The translations under genes and the position numbers were made by a program. Under the pieces are notes generated by a model that saw only the letters and a list, made by a program, of their open reading frames with translations, did no database searches and had not been told where the DNA came from. 64,000 bases of DNA from Adineta vaga (Eukaryota > Rotifera). Shown here one piece after another: positions 45,446-57,159 of this stretch. Position 1 is the stretch's first letter, and each line of letters begins with the position of its first letter. The stretch lies in assembly GCA_021613535.1 (NCBI GenBank), contig CP075494.1:16182001-16246000 (forward strand), read 5' to 3'.

Positions 45446-48390
45446 ATGCAATGGTTTCTCAAAATCACTTTATTATGCTTATTTATATTATGGATTTTGG
45501 GTGTTCTTACAAGCTTCATATTTACGTTTTTACCAAGAAATGAAGAAACTGGTGCTGCTTCTATTGGTTTTACTGACGAAGCAAGTATGAAAAAGATATG
45601 ATGATATTATTCTACTAATAATCAAATATTTATTCCAGAATAGTGATGTAATCTACTTTTTTCATATTTTTGTAGCTTCAACTATTGTCAACCTCAATTA
45701 TGACACAGATGTTACAAATAATGGCTCATTAGTAGTTACAAATCTACTAGGACTTGCTGATCAAGTAAGATTATGTAAAAATTTCCATCTTAAATATATT
45801 TAATTGATTTTATTCTTCATAGATTGCTAAAACATACAGTGTATCTCGTAATATGGTGCGAGTGTTTTCAGCTCGATTTATTCAGAGTTTGATTTTGACG
45901 AGAAAAAAACGACAAAGGTAACTATTGCTGATCTCATAATATCGAAGTTAAAGATGAATATTGAGAATATTTATGATTTATTTACTTTAATAATTTGATC
46001 AGATTGTTTGATTAGATCTCAAATACGCATGAAATTACATCGCTTTCTTTTTAACAAACATAAATTTCGATGATTGCATTATAATTGTGCGCAACTGCGA
46101 CATAATCTTTCTGCCTCTCATAAATCTTGTGGCTTTTCTATATTAGATATATGACAGATCTCAGTACTCTGATCAGATGCTATCACTTATCTGGTTGAGA
46201 CTAAAAGAAAATTACTAGACAAAGAAGAAAGTTAAGACTTTTATATCATGCGAATTTAAGCATTTTCTTGAGATCCGCTAAGAACGAATTCTTTAAATCT
46301 TTTAATCACAGTAAAGAAAACACGAGGAAATAAACAAATAAAATAAGCGCAATAATAATTGTTAAAACGAAGCAAATAGAGAGATCAGAGCGCATGACAT
46401 AAGTTTTGAATCATCTGCTTTTAATAATACCATAATCAAAAATGCCTAGAGAGGGAACAGGTGATTCAATCTCATTGAAACAGTGACTTGCAAATCATAT
46501 TAGTTGGATTGCATTTTTTGCTTCTATTATATAGTACATCGGTCGCTAATAATACAAATATTCGAACGAAACTGCAACTTGTCATCGAAACACAATTTAT
46601 ATATCCACGTTCATGTGGTGGTGTAAAAATTTGTAATGATCGTTTTATTAATTCTATTCGAAACACGATTGAAAGAATCGATTCAGAAGTTCCTTTTACA
46701 GTATCATTAACGAACGGTAATATTTTAAATATTAATGTTGTTTTTCAATCGTTCGATCGAACAACTTCCACACCCACCACCACCACAACAACAACAACTA
46801 CCGATACTACTTCTACTTCAGCTACAACATCAACTACAACAACAGCAACAACTACTACAACAACTACAACAATACCACCAGGTCAGTGATATACTACAGT
46901 AGTTGATATTTAGTCATCGAAAAGGCATTACACAGAAATCACGTCCAATTCTGTATCGTTTTGTTTACTAAGTGCCTTGATTTTACTGATATTTTTTCTA
47001 CTAGATAGAGTATATACGGATGAAGGAGAAAATACAAAGTTTAATTTCAAAAAGAAGAATTGCTCTAGAGATATATACTTTAAGAATACCTTGAATAGTA
47101 GATTGGTTTCAGAGAGACACATATATTCTCAACGTAGACTTATTTGATATGAACTTATGATTGAAACACTTCATATAATGGAAAGTATAAATACTATGGA
47201 AATTACCTAAAATCCAAATTTTTGTCCTCTTCAAGACAATCATAAACTTTCTAAACTATTTATCGAGCTGAGTTTAGTATAAATTTATATTATGAGATAA
47301 ATTAAATATATAATTTAGTATAGAATAGTCTTAAAGTATTGTATCGATAGTATGAATTTGATAATGCTTTATACATATTAATCACAATAGACAGACGATA
47401 AACATAAGTTTTCGTGATTGAGTTTATAAATCGAATTTTCAATAAAATGAAGCAAGGATTCAATGAGAACATATTTCATACTTTCAAATAATGAATATAT
47501 CTTATTAAAATCGTTAAATGAATGAAGCAGATGTAAAGACAATATATGATTATTAGTCAATTTACAGAAATATGCAACAGTAAAGCAGACGATTTATTTT
47601 GAATTAATTCATCAAAAAATCAAAACCTTGTAGGGAGTTTGTTTCTTATGAAAACTGGTGTAAAATTAGTCTTTTACTCATAAAAACAAAGAAGAACTCG
47701 ATGGAGTTTTAAGAACATTAAATATATGATTCATTGATGAACATGTTTCTATATAACTATGTAAAAATTCTTTAAAGAACAATATTTTTTCTCACTTGTC
47801 TGCTTGATCAAGAATGGGCACTTGCAAGCAACTTTAGAGTAATTCGATTTACTCATGCAGATATTTTATTACCAGATGGGAACGTATTACTTATTGGTGG
47901 AAATCATTTATCTGATTATCTTCGTAATGTTGAATCATATGATCCAAAAACTAATCTTTGGACAGACATAGCAGCCATGGCTAGCAAACGACGTTTGCTT
48001 AGAGCATGCTTGTTAAAAAATGGACAAGTATTAGCTATTGGTGGGCTTTCTAGTTCGGGTGTTTATCTTGCTACCACTGAATTACTTAATCCAACATTAA
48101 ATTCTTGGAGCTATTCAGGAACAATGAATTCTCAACGAGGTATTCATACAGCATCTCTATTAGCAGATGGATATGTATTGGTTGCCGGTGGACGCACTTC
48201 TAGTGGTCCTGTTAATACTGCTGAATTATATGATCCAACAACAGATATTTGGACAACAATAGAAAACATGAGTTTCTCACGATATTGGCATTCATCAACT
48301 CTATTAGACGATGGAAGAGTATTAATTGCTGGTGGAGCTGATGGTACTGTTGTTCATAATAGCGTTGAAATTTATACATATGTAGATTGA
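45446..48390 (+). CDS. Membrane / SEA-like / Thr-linker / Kelch mosaic protein
   Basis: Five exons join in frame (about 415 residues): 45446-45584, 45676-45764, 45823-45917, 46535-46881 and 47813-48390. Order: membrane helix (LLCLFILWILGVLTSFIF), an SEA-like region spread over two to three exons with a basic RKKRQR site (about 45901-45917), a Thr-rich linker (about 46760-46880), then Kelch repeats (e.g. LPDGNVLLIGGN, VESYDPKTNLWTDIA, LLADGYVLVAGGR, AELYDPTTDIWT, LLDDGRVLIAGGA). The Kelch blades are fewer than a full six-bladed propeller. It shares the membrane/SEA-like/Thr layout with the gene at 34095-36625. I infer a surface protein presenting a propeller. The transcription start may lie within the hairpin just upstream. 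Confidence 0.8.
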
Positions 48391-49429
48391 ATTATTAACT
48401 TTCATGATGTTGTTCAAATACTTGACTCTAAATTCTTTTTCTTTTTTTCTAATTTATCATTAATAAAAAATACTTATAAAAGACATATTTAATGAAAAGA
48501 AAAATGTATTTTTAATCAGTTTAAACTATCAATGTGGAATGGTTACTTCTAGAGAGATATAAATAAATAACGTTGATCTTTTGAATTTGCCAACCCTTTT
48601 CTGAAAGAATGATTTACCTAAAAAAACAAATGAAAATTAATGGATCTCGTAAAAATATTTTGAAGATGAATATTGATCTGTCCCGATAGCACATAATATG
48701 CAAAGTATATTCCTAATATTGCCACATTAGTTGATATTCAATTAAAATGTCTTCTAAATAGTGTTCAATTATTTTGATGTTTGATCACATTCTTGTATTC
48801 TTTTAGGAAGAAACATCGTTTTATTATGTTATATTTCTGCATCCTCTGATAAAATTTTATTTTAGAAAATTAGAGAACAGGAAAAGACACGAATTGATCA
48901 TTCATTTCAGGTAAGGAGTATTAAGATGTAATGCGTATCCCTCGCTTGTTAAGAATTCTAGAGATGGCAGGAAATTCATCCACACTATATTCTGTTTCAA
49001 TATCTAGAAGATGTGAGTAAGGAACAAAACCACCACATCTGTGCACACCCTCACTATTTAAAAGGTGTGAATGTGACTAGATGGATTATAGCTGTGAATG
49101 AATACTGTTACTTTTTTACCTCGATTTTCATCGAGGTTTAAAAGAACATGTTCTCAGAAATATTTCATACAAAGATTTTTTTCAAAGAACAGGATTTGAT
49201 AGGCGGATCTTGCATTAAATATTTTCTGTCCTCTTGTCAATAAAAAATCGGATTGAACCCAAATATCGTCTAAAACAAAAGCCGCTTTCCATAATTAGAA
49301 AAGGTTAATTTCAGGTAATACCCTTATATTGACTAAAACTAGATATCTAAAAGTATTTCAAATTAATTTTTCTTTCATGTTAATTATTGTATGAAAACGC
49401 TCTATTCATTTTAATAAATTTCTAGCATG
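48391..49429. other. Intergenic, nothing recognised
   Basis: AT-rich; a degenerate C/A-rich hairpin-like stretch lies at about 49012-49062. Confidence 0.4.
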
Positions 49430-49610
49430 GCAACTTTGTTGTTTTTACCAAATATTATACTAGATTTAATCAGTATCAATCTTTGTTGTGTGACTATTGG
49501 TGTATCATTTATTTTCATGTTCTTAATCTTCTCATTCGTCATCAATTAACACAATCCAAAGAAAATGTTCATTTTCTTCTTAATTTTAATATGTATTTGA
49601 GTCCATTTAA
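49430..49610 (+). pseudogene. 7TM receptor scrap
   Basis: About 60 codons in two frames: LDLISINLCCVTIGVSFIFM, then after a shift RHQLTQSKENVHFLLNFNMYL. This resembles the N-terminus, TM1 and first loop of a rhodopsin-type receptor. The similarity stops at the hairpin that begins at 49611. Confidence 0.4.
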
Positions 49611-49659
49611 GGATGGGTGTGGGCGAGAATACCCATATCTTCAATCTCACCCACACCTG
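49611..49659. repeat. Telomere-like hairpin repeat 18
   Basis: Left GGATGGGTGTGGGCGAGA, core with ATATCTTC, right TCTCACCCACACC. Confidence 0.75.
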
Positions 49660-50102
49660 TAGCTGTCACAAAGTGACAGGAGATATACAGAAGTACAGTT
49701 CTGTATCCATCATCACAACATATTCTTTTATAAGTTATAAATCAACACTAGATTTCTCTCTAACACGATTTAGAGGAAATCTATGTTTTTTTTTTATAAT
49801 CAAATGAGGACAGATTAACGTCTTTTTTCTCATGAAATATAAAAGTATGTTTTTATGTAATCACGTGTCTATGATGTGACATGAATTTTCACTTCATCAC
49901 TATAAGCTAGATGTTAACAATAGAAGATAGCGCCATCTGACAAAAAGAAAAAGTTGAATTCGATTTGCAAAACAATTTTGTTTTCTTCGTTATGTTGTTA
50001 AAAAATGCATGTTGAGTCAGCACATCTATACTTGAAAATTCCAACAACATGAAGACAGATATATAGACGATAATAATTATCACAAAAGAAATTTAAATAC
50101 AG

Positions 50103-51196
50103 ATGATGACGCAAAAGCATGTAATGTTATCTTACGAATGGACTGTACAAAAATTAGTTTTAAAAGTTTATGATTATTTACAACAAAAAGAAATACTATT
50201 ATGGATGGATATTAAAGCTGGTATATCTTCAGACAATCTCTATGAAGGGTAATGAAATTTAATCAAGTAAAAGACTTTATATCTACTCTCATATACATTT
50301 AGTATTAGTGAAGCAGTTGAAAATACTAATTGTTTTGTCTGTTTTATGACACCTGAATATCAAAATTCAGAATTTTGTAAACAAGAATTTCTATATGCAC
50401 AAAAACTTAAAATACCAATCATACCATTAAAACTAGTAGAAAACTAGGAACCATCCCGTTGGTTAGGTATTGCTCTATACAAATCTTTTTCAAACAGAAA
50501 TATTTTTATATTTTTTAGGTTTGATAACAGCTGGTTTAGTTTGGCTTGATTTTTATCATATAAATAATCTTTCGAAAAAAGCTAGTCGATTATATAATCG
50601 TATATGTAAAACAACAGAGATTCAATCACAATCTTCAGAAGATGTAAAAGTACAGGAGAGAGAAATGATTCAGAAACCAGCATCTCAATCATTACGCACT
50701 TATTCTTCATGTAGACCAAATAAAACATGTAAAAGAAATCTTTTCATATAGGTATTTTTATGTATTCTATCCTTTCTTTTATATTTCTTTAGTAAAACAG
50801 TGGGAAATGGATAAAAATGATGGTAATAATAGTGTCAGACATTCTCTTCGAAACCCAAACAATCAACGTTTGTTTGAAATATCTGATAAATCTACAGTGA
50901 AATATAATACAAATAAAAATCCGTTTCAAAACCAAATACATCGACCAAATAAAACTATACAACGTTCTATTAATGATATGAATCTCATTGTAAAGGAAAC
51001 TCGAAGAGAAAACATTGTCAGTACACAGAATAGAAGGATTCAACACAGACCGTTGACAACGAAACCATCGTATAATAGTTATAATGCACCATTTGCATGG
51101 AATCTACCAAGTATGAACGATGATAGTGGCAAAGAAGAAGAAGACGAAGAAGATGATGATGATAATGAACAAAATGCTTGTAAAGTTCGATGGTGA
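50103..51196 (+). pseudogene. TIR-domain protein with one in-frame stop
   Basis: Exons 50103-50248, 50303-50466, 50519-50728 and 50793-51196 join in phase. The first two encode a TIR-like domain: VMLSYEWTVQKLVLKVYDYL (strand A/helix A), ILLWMDIK, the GISSDNLYEGISEAVENTNCF block (50198-50325), CFMTPEYQNSEFCKQEF and IPIIPLKL, then EPSRWLG. Between VEN and EPSRW stands TAG (50445-50447) where relatives probably have a Tyr or similar codon. Downstream the frame stays open for about 230 codons, including a hydrophobic start, a polar Gln/Asn-rich region and an acidic tail. So a single nonsense mutation ends the protein just after the TIR core; a truncated TIR-only product, readthrough or a sequencing error are alternatives. 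TIR domains serve innate signalling or NAD cleavage; the catalytic Glu could not be verified. Confidence 0.7.
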
Positions 51197-51372
51197 TTTT
51201 TAAAATATTCAAAGTTGATATGATTCAGTTTAATAATATATGAGAATATCTATCGTTTTGAAATAAAAAAGAGAAGTTTTTTTTTCGTCTGATAATAATA
51301 TCGTAATAAAGTTAATTTCTTCGTCATAAACTAATACAAACTATAATACACATTCATAATCTATGAATGATA

Positions 51373-51830
51373 TTATTCATTTTTTTTACTGTTTTCTAAT
51401 CTATCACATTTTGTAAGTGTACTCAAACGATGAGCAATATTAATCAATTGACATTGACCAATACTGAAATTATCACCACTTACACCAATACACATTTGTA
51501 AATCGTTCGAATGATTATTAACAAATTGTTTTAATTGTACATCTTCAAGCACTTTCCAACATTGTTCATCAAAATATTGATCAATAAATCGAAAAAGACC
51601 TTTGATTAATGATGATTTCCCAGCATCTATACACATATAAGTAGATGAAAAGAGAATTTTTTTCGGTTTATCCATAAATAAAAAATATACCAGTTCGACC
51701 AATAATACCAATTTTTTGTTTTGATTCAATTATAAGATTGATATTTTTAATAGCAGATTGTAAATGAGAACGATGTCGTAGAGAATAATTTCGAAATTTT
51801 ATTGTTCCATGAGTTGGGCGATTTGCTGAG
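51373..51830 (-). pseudogene. ABC transporter nucleotide-binding-domain scrap (ABCC-like)
   Basis: Minus strand. THGTIKFRNYSLRHR and INLIIESKQKIGIIGRT are separated by an intron of about 64 bp (GTATAT...GTATAG) from DAGKSSLIKGLFRF. Together these form the Walker A site, as GRTDAGKSS with Asp where Gly is usual. FSIGQCQLI follows at the ABC signature position, but the Walker B segment is missing and the sequence jumps to IAHRLSTLTKCDR of the H-loop region. No membrane domains are present. The homology begins at about 51825, where a hairpin repeat starts. A non-functional fragment. Confidence 0.75.
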
Positions 51831-51878
51831 AGTGTGGGTGCGAGACCACACTTTTAACCCACACCCTCATCCACCCTA
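51828..51878. repeat. Telomere-like hairpin repeat 19
   Basis: Left GAGAGTGTGGGTGCGAG, right AACCCACACCCTCATCCACCC. It abuts the ABC scrap. Confidence 0.72.
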
Positions 51879-53119
51879 CCGAAGTCTATGTCTTCTTCGT
51901 GCCATATCTTTATTTCTTATAACTTGTCAAGATTATCCATTATGTGTAACAGAAGAATTAAGTATTTATAAGGCCAGTCTGTTATACTCACACCCACAGT
52001 AAATGCGTTTTTGACGCATCTAAGCGTTTCTAGTGGATAAGGCAGAACGTCAGTGCGTATCTTCACTCGTCCTCACATTTATTTCCACTCTTGAAAAATG
52101 AATATTCAGTAAAATATGGTCTTATTCGTTGTATGAACACCATGAGGCTTTCAAAAATCTTGATAACGTATTATTCTATGAGTAAGTCCACTATAGCGAG
52201 GTTCATTTCTAGAGAGTCAGCTTTTTGCAAAAAGTGCTCCGTTGCATTGAAAATCTCATTTGTATGGAACTGTTCACGATTAGAAGTTCTAATGTAGCAA
52301 AATATGAAACTTGTCTACCATTTCTTGTGAAAAATTGTTGGTTAATTGTGCAGAAAATGTTATAAAAAGCAAATTAGATGATCAATAAAAATTTCTTTTG
52401 GGTTTGACGGGCGTGAGTCATGAAATTTACTGTCCTTCACATCTTTGGTGTCTTGTATGGAAAAAGTGAGCAGTATAATGAGAGGTGATGTTGACCTTGA
52501 TTTCTGTTTTGTTTTAAAAGAAGTTGTACATGTGAGTTTTTTCAAATATATTGCAAGATTTTTGCATTATCTTTCTGTAAAAGTAAAATTTTTTAAGAAT
52601 GCAGATGAAATGTAAGATATCTAAGCAACGGATTCGCTTAGGTATGCGTTCCAACTCTGGTCACACTACTTTCAACTGGAAATGGAATAGCTTCATCGGT
52701 TTCCTTCGTAATCTCAATATCTCGCTCATCCACATCCTCACTCAGTATTAGCGGAGTATTACAGTACAGGAGTAGTGTTCTTTTCTTCTTGGATTTTATC
52801 TGGATAAAACCTGAATTTCTAAGAAAGTACAAAAAAGAACTGAAGTTGCTTTCAGGTGAGGACGCTTTTTCTGTTTTGTAGAAAGCTGTTTTTTTAGAGT
52901 ATAGAGTATGCGGTAGTTACTTTTAATATCTATCTGTCCTTGGATATTTTTTCTTCCTAGTGTAACAATAATTACTGAGATAAGCCTTGCATTCTTTTGT
53001 TTGCTCTTTTTTTCTTGTTTCTTATCTAATAGGTATAGACATAGATGATAAAGATGCGATGCTCGAGATGAAATCTATTACAAGAGTACAAACACTCATT
53101 GTGACTATCTTCCAACAAA
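51879..53119. other. Intergenic, nothing recognised
   Basis: A lone right-arm-like CTCACACCCACAG occurs at 51988-52000. Short ORFs (e.g. minus strand 52638-52832) show no recognisable features. Confidence 0.4.
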
Positions 53120-53644
53120 ATGATCTCTATTAACGAGAAATCATTGCTTTATGTTATGATGGCAGCTATTGGACTTTCTACACTATTCTGCTTACTTGGT
53201 CTTGTAACACCAGGTTGGGGTGTGGATGTACGTTATAATGAGATCGTAGGCGCATTTGTTTTCAGTCCTAAAACACTTATAACGAATGCATTTGCTGGTG
53301 TCCTAACTATTATGTCATTGCTTCTCTTGATTGCTTGTATTACTGTATTAGGCCTAATCTTTACACATAAATTGAAACATCGATATGCACCTGTTGGAAT
53401 GGTTGCCTTATTGATTGTTACAACATTGTTCTTACTTGGCACGTTTTCATCGTTCTTCTCTGGAGCCTACACCTACTCGATCAAGTTGATGATAACAGCA
53501 TTCACATTTACGTATTTGACATCGATTATCGCAACCTACTGGTTAGTTATTGCATATGGTGATTTATCCAACATAATCACAAAACCTGCCAGTTATCAGC
53601 GTGATCCTGATGTAAACAAGAATGAGCCACCGGAAGCCTTCTAG
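53120..53644 (+). CDS. Four-transmembrane protein (claudin/PMP22-like topology)
   Basis: 174 residues in a single exon. Four hydrophobic helices (about 9-30, 55-82, 92-115, 125-147) and a polar C-terminus rich in Pro, Asn and Asp. After TM1 comes PGWGV, reminiscent of the W in the claudin W-GLW-C-C motif, but the paired cysteines are absent, so assignment to claudins is not supported. Inferred integral membrane protein of unknown role. Both ends of the frame look complete. Confidence 0.7.
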   Translation: MISINEKSLLYVMMAAIGLSTLFCLLGLVTPGWGVDVRYNEIVGAFVFSPKTLITNAFAGVLTIMSLLLLIACITVLGLIFTHKLKHRYAPVGMVALLIVTTLFLLGTFSSFFSGAYTYSIKLMITAFTFTYLTSIIATYWLVIAYGDLSNIITKPASYQRDPDVNKNEPPEAF

Positions 53645-53748
53645 AGTAGCAATGATATATTTCATTTTTTTCACAATAAAGTTGTGTATCAGAGGATTGA
53701 TACTATCGGCATGTAATTATTTGCTGTTAACAGTTTCTGTACTGTCGT

Positions 53749-53778
53749 GGATGAAGGCTGAACACCCACACCTTCTAT
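53749..53778. repeat. Hairpin repeat 20, remnant
   Basis: Only the right arm GAACACCCACACCTTC is clear. Confidence 0.4.
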
Positions 53779-53782
53779 AAAG

Positions 53783-54200
53783 GTACCAGAGGTTTTAAGT
53801 GATTCACATGAAGAACATTTAAATTTAGCTGAAAGTTATAAATGTCTTGCTACGATATATTATTATTTGATGAAAAAGCTCTAATAATTCATTTGGAAAT
53901 TATTCCAGATGAAGAATTAAATAAAGAAAAACTATATCATAGTGCAGGAAATATTAAATGAAGAACTTAACAAAGTTGAAGAAACGTTTAGTTTTTATCG
54001 AAAAATATTTGAAATCTATGAAAAAGTCTATCCTTACAATTGGGAAGAAGCTGTATTTAAGCATCAAAATTTACTAATGTGAGATATTAATCGATGTTTA
54101 TTACGAATGCTTTGTATTATTAAGAAAACTGATGATCTGAACAAATTTGACGAATATTATCAAAAATATAACAAAGATCATGAAAGAGGAAAAAACAATT
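53783..54200 (+). pseudogene. TPR-type gene scrap
   Basis: Fragments such as HLNLAESYKCLATIYYYLMK (from about 53817) and EETFSFYRKIFEIYEKVYP, in different frames, resemble tetratricopeptide units of the kinesin-light-chain type. Stops at about 53880 and later break it. It begins a few bases after the hairpin remnant. Confidence 0.4.
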
Positions 54201-54736
54201 GAATAAGAATACGAATACGAAAGAAACGAATGGAAAAAACAATAGTATATGCTCGCGTTAGTCACTGGTAGAAGTACATAAATAACCTTGGTTATATATA
54301 AAAGAGAATGAAAAACAACAAGTCTCTTCACTCATATTGGTTTGTTCTAATACAAAAACGTACATTTCTTTATTCGTCCATTAAACGGAATGAAAGATCG
54401 GGATAATAAGAAGATATGCAAACGAGAGCTGTACAATATAATCACATATTATAAAAATTCAGACATTATTTTATTGATGATTAAATTGAGTGAAAAGAAA
54501 TAATCAATGAAGTTTATGAAGTAATTTTGTATAAATACTGGAGGAATTACGTTTTTAGTTTGCAATAACTCTTTTGTAAAATGTAGAATATTAATTTTCA
54601 TAAGTAGAAAGCAATGAGTAAAATAAGTAATATATCTCTTGAGATAAATTTATTCAATAACGAAATAAAATATCAGTGCGTATAATATTCATATATAAAT
54701 GCAAATGGAGAAAAAGCTGATTTATATGATTTAACG

Positions 54737-54993
54737 ATGGCTTCTTGTCGAACTGTACTCTTTGCTATTACTTTATTTTGTCTATTAATGCTTTTCAATA
54801 TTGGTAGAAAATTAACACATTTGATATACTCTACTTATTATGTTTTATAGGTGTGGAAGGTTCATGTAGCGCATGGTCACTAGAATTTGGCCGAATCGCT
54901 AATGGCCAATGTCGTGCCTTATGTCTTGCTCATGAAAGAAACGCTGGAACATTATCATGTGGCAAAAAATGGTGTTGTCTCTCACGTATTTGA
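54737..54993 (+). CDS. Small secreted defensin-like peptide
   Basis: Two exons, 54737-54803 and 54851-54993, with a 47-bp intron (phase 1), give 69 residues. A hydrophobic signal sequence (TVLFAITLFCLLMLF) is followed by a mature part of about 46 residues with six cysteines spaced C-x14-C-x3-C-x11-C-x4-C-C. The CxxxC and closing C-x4-CC pattern matches that of beta- and big-defensins, although the first gap is longer. The net charge is positive near the end (GKKWCC). The likely role is an antimicrobial or signalling peptide; no database check was possible. It falls below common ORF length cut-offs because of the intron. Confidence 0.65.
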
Positions 54994-55836
54994 TGAAAGT
55001 TAATACACATTGTTTGACTAAAATCATAATAAACAAGCGCGATTATTCTTTTAAAATAAATTTATGAAATAAATCATTGTTATTGACATAGAGGGTGTGG
55101 GTGGATGGATGTATCTCTTTTTCTTTCATACCTTCACCCATCCACCCTTCTTTGTTTGATAATAAAAAAAGGCGCTAGTAGTATATTTTGCAACTGTTTA
55201 AAACTTCTTTTCATCTTTTGTTAGATAGTGTTAAACAAGTCACATCCTACTTTCTTTGCTCTGAACTGGTTCGTATTACATATATGTATGTTACTTTCTA
55301 TTATCCATCTGATTCTCGATTTAAAAGAATAAAAGGAATCTTGACAAAATACGGATGACAAAAGACCAGCTGCTATTGAAAAGCCATCGGCAAGCGATTC
55401 ACGTCTTCATCTAAGTGTTCGTCACTTTCCTTGTCTTACTCCACAAACATCGCAATCTCAAAGACAGTATGTTGTTTACGCATCCCACAGTGTTTTGGGT
55501 GGTTTTGACAGATTTTAGGGTTAAAGGATGGGATTTAGAGCAAATTTGATGTTTGAAATCGATAGAGTTCATCAAATTCTACTTGGAACCAGTGAGACCA
55601 GAATTGGAACACATATGTGTGCGAATTTGTTCAGGAAAATATCGAATCTGTATCTAAGGTGTCCTGCGTCCCGCCGACACCCTCACCCGCACCCGCATCC
55701 ACACTCATAAGTTAAATGACAATTTGATTTGTTTAGAAGAAATGTTTATTTGAGAGGATAAAAGATTTCGTTACAGATGGGAAAAGATTTACGGATCAAA
55801 TATTTGACATAAATACGATAAAAATAATCGTATGAA
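54994..55836. other. Intergenic with a hairpin and a C/A-rich arm
   Basis: The hairpin at 55090-55149 and a lone C/A arm at 55672-55709 (CACCCTCACCCGCACCC). The ORF at 55528-55710 is probably spurious. Confidence 0.45.
55090..55149. repeat. Telomere-like hairpin repeat 21
   Basis: Long, well-paired arms: AGAGGGTGTGGGTGGATGGA and TTCACCCATCCACCCTT. The core ATCTCTTTTTCTTTC is close to that of copy 5. Confidence 0.8.
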
Positions 55837-56424
55837 TTAATCAACACGTTTGAAATAACGATGAGCTTTAACCGAACCACATGTTAAATCCTTTGAAAAA
55901 ACAGAAATGATTATAAAAGATGGAAAGAAATGAAATTTAACATACAACTTGTTGTTGACCTTGATCATTTATATAACGAACAGCTGAACATTCTTTTCCA
56001 TCTTTTCCTTTCATTGTATGTTCCATTTTATTCCCTTGAATTCGAACAATTGCCTAAAAATATTAAATGAAAAAAAAAGACGAAAAAAATATAAATTTCA
56101 GATCGAACTTTGACTTCACGTCCATCCATTGTTGTTTCTTCAAATTCAACATCGGGTTGAAACTCAACTGTTTTTGTTCTCAATGTACTTTCGGATCGAA
56201 TTGTCCATTTTCCGCCATTTTCATTAATAATAAGACGAGATTTCATATTTTTAACTGCCATACGTTTCGCCATTCCAACGCCAAGTTCTTTTAAAAATTC
56301 GTCCATATTTTCATCATTTATCTAAATGAAAAATAAGAAGAATGTCTCTAAAATAGATTCATAAGAATAAATTTACTTGATTCCATGTTCCTTTCAATGC
56401 TTCGATATCTTTGCTATTCGACAT
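55837..56424 (-). CDS. FABP: Fatty-acid-binding protein (cytosolic lipocalin family)
   Basis: Four exons on the minus strand, all phase 0: 56424-56377, 56321-56109, 56053-55946 and 55890-55837; 140 residues, the usual FABP length. Signs: a short N-terminal GTWNQ, the helix-turn-helix lid (MDEFLKELGVGMAKRM), WTIRSESTLRTKTVEFQ, EFEETTMDGREVK, EHTMKGKDGKECSAVRY and the C-terminal AHRYFKRVD, where R-x-Y binds the ligand carboxylate. It carries long-chain fatty acids in the cytosol. The second intron uses a GTTCGA donor. The gene looks intact. 56425-57160 beside it shows no other gene. Confidence 0.9.
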
Positions 56425-57159
56425 TTGTTGACGAGAAGATCTGTTAAAAATGCAACGACATAAAAGAAAACTAGGAGAAAATGAGCGTTTATATTGAAGT
56501 TGACAGAAAGGAAATCCGCCAACGTCAAGCAAAAGTACGTTCTTAGAGATGTTCTTCGACAGGAAGAAAAAAGTACGTTTCATGTCATAAATAAAAGAAC
56601 ATGTTACTAATAATTGTTCTTGTTTTAAAATCATCAGGTCACATTCAATTACTTTTTTTTCCTGTTCTTTAGATTATTTTCAGATAAAAAAATGACATAC
56701 TTTTATTTTATGTATTTATGTCTTTTATTTACACGAATTTGTTGACTTTTTTATGATTAACAGATAATAAAAGTATTTTTGAGTATACTCACAAACAAAT
56801 AAGTTGATTAAGATTTTCATTACATCGATGTCAATTAAAGATATTTTATTTTAAAACAAAATTTATTTTGTGATATGAGAGGTAAATTGTCATTCGTTTC
56901 TCTACGCCCAGTCTATTTCATACTACATTAAAATTACCGTTGCAAATTACTTTTTTTATAAAAGTTGTGACTTTTTTCAAAAACAAGAAAAAAGATTTGT
57001 TAAATTCATTTGAGACTTTAAAATTAATGTATTTCAGACACTGAAATAATCTCATCGAATAAAATTCGTGGATACAAGAACATTTTAGAATTTATTTACA
57101 ACTTAAATCAAATCTGTGGATTCGATGATTTCCAATATCAACAACATAAAGATTTCATT

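Noticed and set aside
53120-53644. Claudin
   Set aside because: Only PGWG fits; the GLW and paired Cys of the claudin motif are absent.
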